Of a DNA stretch of 15,353 nt, positions 7,362 through 15,353 are shown in pieces; positions within the stretch are counted from its first letter, which is position 1, and each line of letters begins with the position of its first letter. The DNA comes from Conidiobolus incongruus B7586. Taxonomy: Eukaryota > Entomophthoromycota > Entomophthoromycetes > Entomophthorales > Conidiobolaceae. The notes under the pieces were generated by a model. That model had not been told where the DNA came from. It made no database searches and saw only the letters and a list, made by a program, of their open reading frames with translations. The DNA is taken from assembly GCA_000697335.1 (NCBI GenBank), contig JNEM01006120.1:1-15353 (forward strand). The letters are read 5' to 3'. The position numbers were made by a program, and so were the translations under genes.

Positions 7362-10190
7362 TTATTGGATGAATTCAACAATATTGGAATTAATCAAAAA
7401 GCCTTTTAAAAATCCTTGATGATGCTCTAAAAAGTTTCCGTTCATCATCACATCGTAAATGCTTCTAATCGCATTGACCAAGGACTGTTTTAAGATATTT
7501 ACTTTGTGAGATTGTAGTTTGAATAAAAGTAGCGAGTGATTGCATAAGACACCCAGTTGGTAGGATTGATCATATGTCAGATTGGAGGAAATACTCATCA
7601 ATGAAGGCAAAATATCGTTCAGTAAAATGGTAATTAATTCAGGTTCTCTACCATCGATCATATTTAACGATATTATAAATGATAGTATATCAACTAAAAT
7701 TAAAGTTAATATACAATATAAATAAAATAATACTCTATTATTTACCGCTATTAACGTCATTTTGATATAAATTAGCAATAGAAATTAATGCCTAATAAAA
7801 ATGGGATTTAACAAAGTGATTTTTTATATTATAAATCGTTAATTACCTCAATTAAAGAATTTAAAAATTCGTTTGGTTGGGAGAGGTGATAAGCGTTAAT
7901 AAACATTTCTAAATTCAAGCCTTGAGGATAAATAAAGTCCCAGTCATCTACCAATGAAGCGATTTGATATCTTCCGGAATGAGTGAAATATTCCAGAATT
8001 TTTTTAACGTATTGAATGTTGGATTTGGGATGTTGGAATATTTTGGGACGTGAAATGGGTATTGTTAAAGTTTTTAAATTGGGCTGTAAATAAGCGACGG
8101 ATTTGAACTTGTAGAAAAGTGTATTTAAAATTGGCCAGAATTTAGAAATACTGAATTTTAAGAGATGTTTGGGAAATTGTTCATTGGTAAGAATTAATAC
8201 CGCTAATTTAATACTGTTTTCTGATGCTGTTACATTTTGATTTGTAATAGCAGTATTCAATAATGTATGAATACTTATTAGTAATGTATATTGATATTCT
8301 GGTTCGGTGAGTTTGATTAGAGCTTTTTCAACTCTTTCTAGATTAGAGTTGGTATCTGTCGAAAATGTGTTTATCATTTGAGTCAATAAATTGGGGATTA
8401 TTTGGGAGATATTTCCAGGAGTCAGTATTCTAAAATATAATTAACAAAGGATGATTATTTTATATTGATAATATTTACTTGAATTGGTCATGAGAAAAAC
8501 ATGACTGAAGGAAGGCTTCAACAACCTGAGGAATGATATTGATATTAGGAACCTGGCTAGATCCAGCTGTTGAATTATTAAAAGTAAAGGAGAGTGAAGA
8601 TAATATCATAGAGTTTGATTGCACGAATTTAACCAACTATATTCAAGTTAATATTTTGTATTATAAACACAAAACATTATATTTACTTTAAATCTCTGTA
8701 CACATAAGACTATTAGCCCAAAAACTGAGCTGTAAGCTTTGGAATAATTGGAAAAATCCTCTAAATGTAAGAGATTAAAATCGAACTTAAAATAATAGTG
8801 ATGATTGATTGTACCTTTAGGAAATTTCAAATTGGTCCATCGGTTGAAATTTTCAATAATAACTTGAATCCAAAGTGATGGGGGTTGAAATTGTGAAATA
8901 AGTTCCAAATAATGAGGATTGGTTATGATGCTTTCACAAAATGCCCCTAATAAGATGGGATTCTGAGATGTAACTTGAATAAGCTAAAAAGTAATTAGTA
9001 CAATATATATGTGAAATATAATAAATTTAATACATTCGGAATTTGCTGTGTTATAGTATATTGATGACTTGGGTATTCAATAAATAATCCGCTCAATGAT
9101 TTTAACTTTTCAATGTCTGGCGACTTGAGAGCGTCATTGATGAGCTGACTGGCATTCTGGTAAATATATATTAGAATATTTTAATAGAAGTGAAAAATTA
9201 ATAAAATTACATTTGGGATTGATAATGATAAATAAGACTTCAATATTTGAGCACTTGGATTAAACTCTAAGATTTCCATATTAACTAATTGATGAGAAAC
9301 TATTGTCTCTAGTATATTAGTCAAAATTGGTACTCTAGTTAAAATATAGATTTAATTCTCCGAAATCAAAGAAATGTAGAACTATTACCTTATTTGATCA
9401 GATCCTTCTTTCCAGGGGTTTAAATTATCGCATACATTTAAGAGATCTGTGAGATTTGAAATCTTGATCAAAGCATGAATCATACTAGGAGCCTGATATC
9501 ATTGATAATTAATATACATATTATTGATTCAAATATAATCATTACTTCTACACCATCCAAATTATTACTTGAAGTATGATCACAAACTCCATTCAAGTGT
9601 AATTGATAAAGGATATAGGGTGCCTAAATAATCCAAATTAAAAACAATGACATCGAATTCAAAATAATTAAACTAGCCTTAGAAACAGTCATCAGCCACC
9701 AAAATTTACTTTCATAATTTAATAATTCCAATCTTTTTGAAATATCCTCAGGATTTTGATTTAAACAGTTAGAATTCTTTAATTCTAAAGCTTTTTGTCT
9801 ATTCTTCAAAGTTTCAGCTAATATAAATAAGACAGAATAAATTAATTGATAATAAACTTCGTAAGATTTTAAATTCTATAATTATCATTAATTATTAATT
9901 ATATAGAAAATTGTATTTATATTACTTTTAATTGAATTATTTTCTTTAAATAATCGATATAATCTTGATGTCTATAATTGGAATCATTTAATTTCTAAAA
10001 TTTTAAATTAGTATATTAAAATTATAGATTATTATTTAAATATTACCATCCAATGCCACCAAAGTAAAAATAATAGCTCTGGATACGGTTTGATACTATT
10101 AATCGAATGCTCTGGATGTATATTCAACATTTGGCAACCAAGCTCATTTTGAAGAAAATAAACTAAGTTAAAATCTTTATTTGCTAACAT
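7362..10190 (-). CDS. MED5: Probable Mediator tail subunit, MED5/MED24 family
   Basis: Thirteen exons on the minus strand: 10190-10047, 9994-9926, 9875-9678, 9623-9546, 9492-9389, 9334-9211, 9156-9034, 8983-8815, 8760-8687, 8636-8479, 8429-7847, 7791-7746 and 7693-7362. Introns are 49-55 nt, and the joined frame is 733 residues with one terminal stop. The product is an all-helical repeat protein with no signal peptide or catalytic motif. Resemblance to MED24/MED5, judged from memory, is in the middle (LWIQVIIENFNRW followed by YSSVFGLIVLCVQRF) and near the C-terminus (ILSFIISLNMIDG ... ILLNDILPSLMSIS, against a similar helix pair in MED24). MED5 links activators to RNA polymerase II in the Mediator tail. 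It is shorter than the roughly 1000 residues usual for the family. The third intron uses GC at its donor or, less well, a GT 9 nt upstream. The gene structure is well supported; the family name is moderate. A HEAT-type transport factor is the alternative. Confidence 0.55.
9624..9677 (-). other. Probable GC-AG intron in the MED5-like gene
   Basis: The next exon (9623-9546) is open only in the frame that begins exactly after TTTAG, so the preceding exon must end between codons. The best site is AAG|GCTAGT at 9678/9677, giving a 54-nt intron like its neighbours. The GT at 9672-9673 breaks a codon and would shift the frame. An in-phase GT donor (GTTTCT) 9 nt upstream would give a 63-nt intron, longer than the other introns of this gene and with a poor donor. 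Confidence 0.55.
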
Positions 10191-11929
10191 GATCAAAAAG
10201 TTGAATTGGTATAGATGTTATTATTTTATGATTAGTTTTAACAGCATCAACTATTTTAAAGCATTGACGTTTTTTAACTTGGACTGGGTGGAAATAATGT
10301 TTAATTTATCACAATCCAATTTATAAATTGTGGGATCTAAAATATCTAGTTAATTTTAAATCAATATTAAACAATATATTTACAATAGTGATATTTTCAA
10401 ATATAAAAATCCAGTGTTGGCTCAATATATTTATCATACAATTATTAATAATATTTCAGTTTGTAAATGTTATATGCCTTGGCTTATTGGAAAAAAATAT
10501 AATATAACTAAAATTTTAAATATTTAATATTTACTGAAAATTTGTTGTTATTAACTTTATATTTGATGTAATTCACAAGTTATTATTTTTTTAATTGAAA
10601 ATTCACTAGAGATATGAGATAACAATATATCAGAATTGGTGTAATTAAAGAGAATAATAATGTCAATTAGCATTAAATTCAATATCAATTACTCTAAAAT
10701 ACTGTTTAATGATAGATGCGTGATATTCAATAATATTTCAAATTTGGTCTTTACATTATTTTATAAAGAATATATTAAATACTTTGACTTAGTCTGATTG
10801 ATATCATTGATAATACAATGCAATAAAAATGTCTTGGCATATATCTTTCATAATTTATTATTAACATTTCATACAATATGTATAAATCAAGTATATTCTT
10901 GTGAAACAGTTTAATTGAAAGATGTAGTCACACTGGTTTATATACAACACAACAATTATTAATATTTATCATTCGAATGAATTATATTAACCAATGCTAT
11001 TTCAAGTTAAATACTCTAAGAATTCCTTAGCTTTACAATTTTTAAATATCGATACTTGAATAATACATTTCAATATTTACTATGATAGATTTAATTTTGT
11101 TTCCAATGATTTTTAGAGTTTTAACTACAAAATAACACAGATTAAATAGTTTATATCCATTATGTTGATATTGAAATTAAGTTTTGAAATATCAATATTA
11201 CAATTGAGTTTAATTAGATAGAATTGAATTGAACAAAAGACTGTAGGCATTAATATAAAAAAATCAAATTGAATTTATCAGATTAGCTCAAAGTAGAAAT
11301 TGATCTAGGTAGAGTTTATTGTATGATCAAATAACACAAATAACAAAGTATTAGGATAAATAGATATATTTCGGCACTTTCAAATAGGTTAAATAATATT
11401 CTAGATGCCCAAATGGCTAAGTTAAAGTTCAATTGCTTGATATAATGGATTGATTAATATATTCAATTATTACAGTTTATCAACAAATATTATTGATGAC
11501 TGTTCTGAATTAATTATGTATCCAATATTTAATAATGTGTCCAAGATATATTCATATTTTCAGACATATTGGTAAAAATGAATTGCCGGCACAGTTATCG
11601 TTTTGATGTAATACCATTACTATGATAAGCCAAGGGTACACAGCTCCTTAATATCCCAACCACATAATAAAGCTGAAAATATCAAAAAATATATTCAATA
11701 TAATCTTTTTTCATTAAATTTTCCATAATACTATAAATAGGATATTGAATCATTATTAACACAGTAATCCTAGTTAATTAGATGATATACTGTTTTAAGG
11801 AATACTTTTAATAATATATTTAGTTAAATATTATATTCTATTAATTAAACACTTCCAAATGTTGACTAATCCTAATTTAATCACGGTTTTGTACTGTAAT
11901 TTGATATCAACTACAATCAATTTTTGTAT

Positions 11930-12482
11930 TCAAATTATCCCTATTTTAAGAACGTGTAGATCTAGACTTAGGATAACATCGCTTACATCTTCTTTGACAC
12001 TCCAAAATTCCTGCATATCCGAATTACCATTTTCCACATGGTCAAGAAGATGCTTCTTAATTTCAAGAAATGTTGAATTTTGATGAGATCATAGCTACAA
12101 ATTTTTTGGTGGATCTTTGAATTTGGATCAAATTTGTTGATATAGGAGACGTGTAACCATTCCAAGAGTTGCAATTGGTTGAAGAAGTTTCCAGTATAGC
12201 GTGGAATTGGGTAACAATTTTGCATGAATGGGAGATAAATTTAAATCTTTTTAGGGCAAAATTGACTCCTTACAAAATATCAAAAAAAACAAAATTAACT
12301 TCATTAGATTTATTGGATAAATTGAATTTGGTCCTTATTAGTTCAATTGAGAATTAACGAAAAGAGATTGGTACTCGAAGGGGGACAGAGATGTGGAGAA
12401 GAGATCAATTTGGAAGTAATCTAAAGTTGTAAAAATCTTAACGGTTTTGAATATATAAACTCCATGATTTTCTGATAATCAA
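11930..12482 (-). pseudogene. Possible decayed protein gene, family unknown
   Basis: On the minus strand three coding-like stretches lie close together in more than one frame. They are about 12482-12340 (LDYFQIDLFSTSLSPFEY, then stops), 12225-11983 (RYTGNFFNQLQLLEWLHVSY and onward, 80 codons) and about 12082-11930 (FLEIKKHLLDHVENGNSDMQ and onward). The last two overlap near 12070, where the better-looking frame switches, as after a frameshift. Base composition is less AT-extreme than in the spacer to the left. No intron with good ends joins the pieces cleanly, so a relic is more likely than a live gene. Leucine/aromatic spacing in the middle piece hints at an LRR or F-box type protein, but I do not recognise the family. 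Chance frames cannot be ruled out. Confidence 0.25.
12452..12459 (+). promoter_or_regulatory. Candidate TATA box (TATATAAA) for the LPMO-like gene
   Basis: A full TATATAAA in a less AT-extreme local context, 191 bp upstream of the ATG at 12650. Transcription starting some 50-100 bp downstream would leave a 5' UTR of about 100-150 nt containing a pyrimidine-rich tract (about 12562-12602), a common feature before fungal start sites. Chance TATA matches are frequent in AT-rich DNA, so this is suggestive only. Confidence 0.35.
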
Positions 12483-12557
12483 GAGCATTAAATATTTTTT
12501 ATATTAATTTCATCCTATTTGGATTTATATTGTCAGTCAACTACATATTAGCTTAAC

Positions 12558-12564
12558 TGACTCA
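12558..12564. promoter_or_regulatory. TGACTCA, bZIP (AP-1/Gcn4-type) consensus
   Basis: An exact TGACTCA, the site bound by Gcn4/AP-1 class bZIP factors, with a one-off variant TGATTCA at 12578-12584. It sits inside an imperfect 9-bp inverted repeat (GTCAGTCAA at 12532-12540 against TTAACTGAC at 12553-12561). It is upstream of the LPMO-like ATG but downstream of the candidate TATA box, so it may be in the 5' UTR. Confidence 0.25.
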
Positions 12565-12649
12565 TCTTATCTTTCTTTGATTCACTCTGTCAACTCCTGA
12601 TCTTTATCATTTATTAGCTAGTTTCCTAATTTAATTATATTTATTAATT

Positions 12650-13387
12650 ATGAAATTCATCTTCGGAGCTACTTCATTAATTGCTTTGTTGGGATCTATT
12701 CAAGCCCATTCTAACATGCACACACCTCAAACCCGAGGAAACACAGAGTTCTGGGGATACTGCTCCCGCGGATGGGGTTGCCAAGGTGCTTGCGAAGCTC
12801 CTAAGGATCAATCCCCATTTAATAACGCTTGGTACTCTAAAACCACTGTTAAACGTGGCCAACAAATTGATGTAACCTGGTTGAGACAGAATCATCCTGG
12901 TGGTTTCGTTAGATTGGCTATGGTTCCCTTTGATCAATCCGATGATTCTAGTGCTTTTGATCATAATGTCGTCAAGTATGTATGTTATGAAACCAACTGT
13001 CAAGAATCCTCTCATGATGATGCTCTTGGTCCCTTAAATGGACCTGGATCCACACCCTGTTCTACCAAACTTACCATTCCAGATTTCCTTCCTGATGGTC
13101 CAGTTACTCTTCAATGGATGTGGTACGGTGGTGGTGTTCTCTTTGCTGATCAAGATGCTTCCTTTGCTCAATATGTTTCTTGCTCTGATATGGTAGTTGA
13201 AGGCGGTAATGATTATAACCCCAATCACCCTAAGCCCACGTTCCAAGGAGGTGACGTTGCCAACCCTGGTGCTAACGTCTGCCGTTACTGGTCTACTACA
13301 TCTGTACATCAATGCAAAGATGGTGCTGAAACCAAAGACTCTTGTGGCTATGGACCTTCTAAGAATGGTGTACCTTCTGATTGGTAA
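12650..13387 (+). CDS. Secreted LPMO-like copper oxygenase, histidine-brace protein
   Basis: An intronless frame of 245 residues. The signal peptide MKFIFGATSLIALLGSIQA (1-19) ends exactly before His20, so cleavage would leave an N-terminal His, the first ligand of the copper histidine brace. The second ligand is probably His82 in NHPGGFVRLAMVP, and Tyr175 in SFAQYVSC is a likely axial residue. Other family-type blocks are IPDFLPDGPVTLQWMWYGGG (143-162) and the paired CYETNC. Ten cysteines (38, 44, 48, 112, 117, 137, 178, 211, 222, 232) suggest five disulfides. The last 55 residues form a Pro/Gly and Cys-containing tail with no known module. LPMOs oxidise chitin, cellulose or other polysaccharides using H2O2 or O2 and an electron donor; the substrate and AA family cannot be read here. 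Codons are C-rich at third positions, suggesting strong expression. A host- or debris-degrading secreted enzyme is the likely role. Confidence 0.8.
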   Translation: MKFIFGATSLIALLGSIQAHSNMHTPQTRGNTEFWGYCSRGWGCQGACEAPKDQSPFNNAWYSKTTVKRGQQIDVTWLRQNHPGGFVRLAMVPFDQSDDSSAFDHNVVKYVCYETNCQESSHDDALGPLNGPGSTPCSTKLTIPDFLPDGPVTLQWMWYGGGVLFADQDASFAQYVSCSDMVVEGGNDYNPNHPKPTFQGGDVANPGANVCRYWSTTSVHQCKDGAETKDSCGYGPSKNGVPSDW

Positions 13388-14222
13388 TTTTTTATCGAAC
13401 CTAACATTTAATTTATTTAATTAATATTAAAGTTTTCATATGCTCTTTTTTTAATTTAATAAAAATCAAAATATCATATCATGGTAGGAGAAAAATATTT
13501 AATATTAAGTATGAATGTTTATTTTTCAATTCTTTAATAATAAAACTGATTTTTCAGTATATTTATTTAATATAGCTTAAATCAATATCCGGACGTAACC
13601 AATGACAATTGATCAGTCAATGATATCTATTTAATATAATTTTGAATGCAATTCTAATACCATTTTGATGTCTCTTATCAAATGTTTTTTATGATAATCA
13701 ATCATATTTAAAATTAATTTTAATCTGATTAATTTTATGAAATTTTTTATCAAAAAATTTTAATGTTAATCGGGGTAAATTTTGATGTCATATAAAACAA
13801 AATATTTATTTCAAATACAACTATAATTAAATATAACCATTTCATATATTATATTATAATGTATAAAAGAAGACTATTTATTCTTGTATTCTCTACGATT
13901 TCTGGATAGCTGTTATCTATTATCTCAAATGTTGCTCTATTTTCAAGAAAATTGTTAATATATTGATTTAATAAATATTCTAAAAGAAAATTGATTGTTA
14001 AAATTATCAAAATTTTAATAGTACAAAAGATATTTTCTCTTTATTATAAAGTGTATATTAAAAGAAATTAAAAATATTTATGATTTAAAGATTGATATAA
14101 ATTTTGAATTAGATAAAAAACCAGTCTCTAAAAACCCATAAATTAATACTGAATAAAAAATTATTCAAATTCAAATACCAAGTCATGGCTACCTTATAAT
14201 AAAATTATATTAAATTGTGTAA
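13388..14222. other. 835-bp AT-rich spacer between LPMO-like gene and LST8
   Basis: No open frame or RNA gene seen. An AATAAA lies at about 13459, some 70 nt past the LPMO stop, and is a candidate poly(A) signal. The right end holds the LST8 leader with a 4-codon upstream frame at 14185-14199. Confidence 0.55.
14185..14199 (+). promoter_or_regulatory. Short upstream ORF (M-A-T-L-stop) before LST8
   Basis: ATG GCT ACC TTA TAA ends 23 nt before the LST8 ATG at 14223. Its context has G at -3 and G at +4, which is stronger than the main ATG (T at -3, A at +4). If the mRNA includes it, ribosomes must leak past or reinitiate. Whether the transcript starts upstream is not visible. Confidence 0.4.
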
Positions 14223-15353
14223 ATGAGATCTCAAAATTCAAGATCCAACTACGTTGGAAATTCTAATCACAGATATAATAATAATGAAAATAGTCAGCAT
14301 CAGCCATCTCAAGACGCTCACTCAGTTATTTTAGTAACAGCTGGTTATGACCATGTGATTCGATTTTGGGAAGCTTTAAGTGGTGTTTCTTCAAGAACTA
14401 TTCAATTTCCTGACTCTGTAATATTCATTAATATACATTTACTTTTTATTTGATCTTTACTTATCTTCTACAAATTTTTAGCAAGTGAATACATTATGCA
14501 TTTCACCTGATAAAAGATATTTAGCAGTTGGAGGTAATTAATCATATATCAATATTTTTTGTATTTAGCATAGAAACTAAATCTAATTAGGTCACCAGAG
14601 TGTTAAATTGTATGATATTAGATCTCTGAATCCCAACCACGTATGGTATTAAAGTATAATATACACTAATATTAATATTAATTAAATCACAGGTGGTTGC
14701 TTATGATGGTCATCGAAATAACGTCACTTCAATTGGTTTTCATATGGAAGGTAGATGGATGGTAACTAGTAGTGAAGATAAGACAATTAAAATATGGGAT
14801 CCAAGGTATCATCTCATTAATTTTTCAATTATTAATTTTGTATTAAATATCATAAATTTCAAATTATTTAGAACACCAACTGTCCAAAGAACATATACCC
14901 ACCAAGCTCCTGTAAACGATGTTTGCATCCACCCTAATCAAGGGGAACTAATTGCTGGTGATCAATCTGGTATAGTAAAAATTTGGAATATTATGGAGAA
15001 TAGCTCTACTCAAGAATTGGTAAATTATCAATATCGATGGTTTGTTAAATATATATTCATATATTAATTAGGTTACTGAAGGTGAAAAATCCATACAGTC
15101 AGTATCTATGGCTTCCAAAGGAAATATCTTAGTTGCAGGAGCTTCCAATGGTACCTGCTACTCTTGGAATCTACACCATCCAGAAAATCAACCAACCAGC
15201 TTTGTCGCACATTCAAAATACTTAACCAAATGTTTAATCAGTCCCAATAGCCAAATCTTAGCAACTTGTTCAGCTGATGCAACCATTAAATTGTGGAATA
15301 TTAGAGATCAAGCCTTTACTCTGAATAAAACGCTGATAGGGCATACCAAATGG
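14223..15353 (+). CDS. LST8: LST8, WD40 subunit of TOR complexes, cut by the right edge
   Basis: Exons 14223-14417, 14482-14533, 14591-14640, 14693-14805, 14872-15019 and 15072-15353 join in one frame for 280 residues with no stop before the edge. Introns are 64, 57, 52, 66 and 52 nt. LST8 is a seven-bladed WD40 propeller that binds and stabilises the TOR kinase domain in TORC1 and TORC2. Diagnostic blocks are [20 protein letters not shown] (35-54), [52 protein letters not shown] and [14 protein letters not shown]. About 50 residues (the last blade) lie outside the window. Residues 1-30 form a Ser/Asn/Gln-rich extension absent from human LST8. The fourth intron (14806-14871) is a stop-free multiple of three that would add 22 residues between blades if kept. 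Identity is firm. Confidence 0.94.

Larger units (their letters stand above)
10191..12649. other. 2.46-kb gene-poor stretch between divergent genes
   Basis: The MED5-like gene starts at its left edge (minus strand) and the LPMO-like gene at its right edge (plus strand), so both promoters lie here. From 10191 to about 11900 the DNA is AT-rich with stops in all frames; I found no tRNA, snRNA, transposon end or tandem repeat. A slightly GC-richer patch at about 11580-11660 has no open frame of note. From about 11930 to 12480 there are coding-like stretches on the minus strand, listed separately. Confidence 0.6.

Noticed and set aside
10477-11635. An 11-base inverted match (CCTTGGCTTAT at 10477-10487, complement at 11625-11635) as possible element ends
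   Set aside because: It is a single short match with no longer homology, target duplication or coding content between; expected by chance at this window size.
11580-11660. A less AT-rich patch considered as a tRNA or other RNA gene
   Set aside because: No A-box/B-box pair or cloverleaf could be drawn, and no open frame on either strand extends through it.
11859-12357. Two plus-strand frames of 74 and 62 codons in the gene-poor stretch
   Set aside because: They lie opposite the more coding-like minus-strand relic and show no motif, start context or splice support.
12677-13424. Several frames of 64-112 codons on both strands within the LPMO-like gene
   Set aside because: A GC-richer gene with biased codons leaves long shadow frames; only the frame with signal peptide and His-brace motifs is supported.
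1-15353. Transposons, retroelements, CRISPR arrays, rRNA, tRNA and telomere repeats
   Set aside because: Searched by eye on both strands; no transposase or polymerase-like frame, terminal repeat, regular spacer array or RNA signature was found.

Overview
This is eukaryotic nuclear DNA, most likely from an early-diverging fungus. Spacers are very AT-rich. Five of the eight protein genes are split by short introns: 28 fitted introns of 48-66 nt, 27 of them GT-AG and mostly starting GTAAT or GTATT. The gene set is fungal housekeeping plus a secreted copper oxygenase (LPMO). An AT-rich, compact, short-intron genome with an aerobic LPMO-like enzyme fits a Conidiobolus-type (Entomophthoromycotina) fungus. 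Anaerobic gut fungi are equally AT-rich but are argued against by the LPMO and the CLU1 gene. This placement is inference; no database search was run.

Layout, left to right: 3' end of CLU1 (+, enters from the left edge); an NME6-like nucleoside diphosphate kinase (+, 4 exons); an intronless isopentenyl phosphate kinase (+); SAS10/UTP3 (-, 5 exons), convergent with the kinase across only 67 bp; proteasome beta7 subunit PRE4/PSMB4 (-, 5 exons); a 13-exon gene (-) that best fits Mediator tail subunit MED5/MED24; a 2.46-kb gene-poor stretch holding what looks like a decayed gene; an intronless secreted LPMO-like protein (+); and LST8 of the TOR complexes (+, 6 exons seen, cut by the right edge).

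The genes do not form a pathway. They cover mitochondrial distribution/translation (CLU1), nucleotide supply (NME6), isoprenoid precursors (IPK), 18S rRNA processing (SAS10), protein turnover (PRE4), transcription (MED5-like), polysaccharide oxidation (LPMO) and growth signalling (LST8). All multi-exon models keep one frame from start to stop (or to the window edge), which is the main support for the splice sites.

The best leads are the isopentenyl phosphate kinase in a fungus, two introns that are stop-free multiples of three (in PRE4 and LST8), one apparent GC-AG intron, a strong-context 4-codon uORF ahead of LST8, and the decayed gene upstream of the LPMO. I saw no mobile element, CRISPR array, tRNA or rRNA. 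I found no convincing new multi-gene system.
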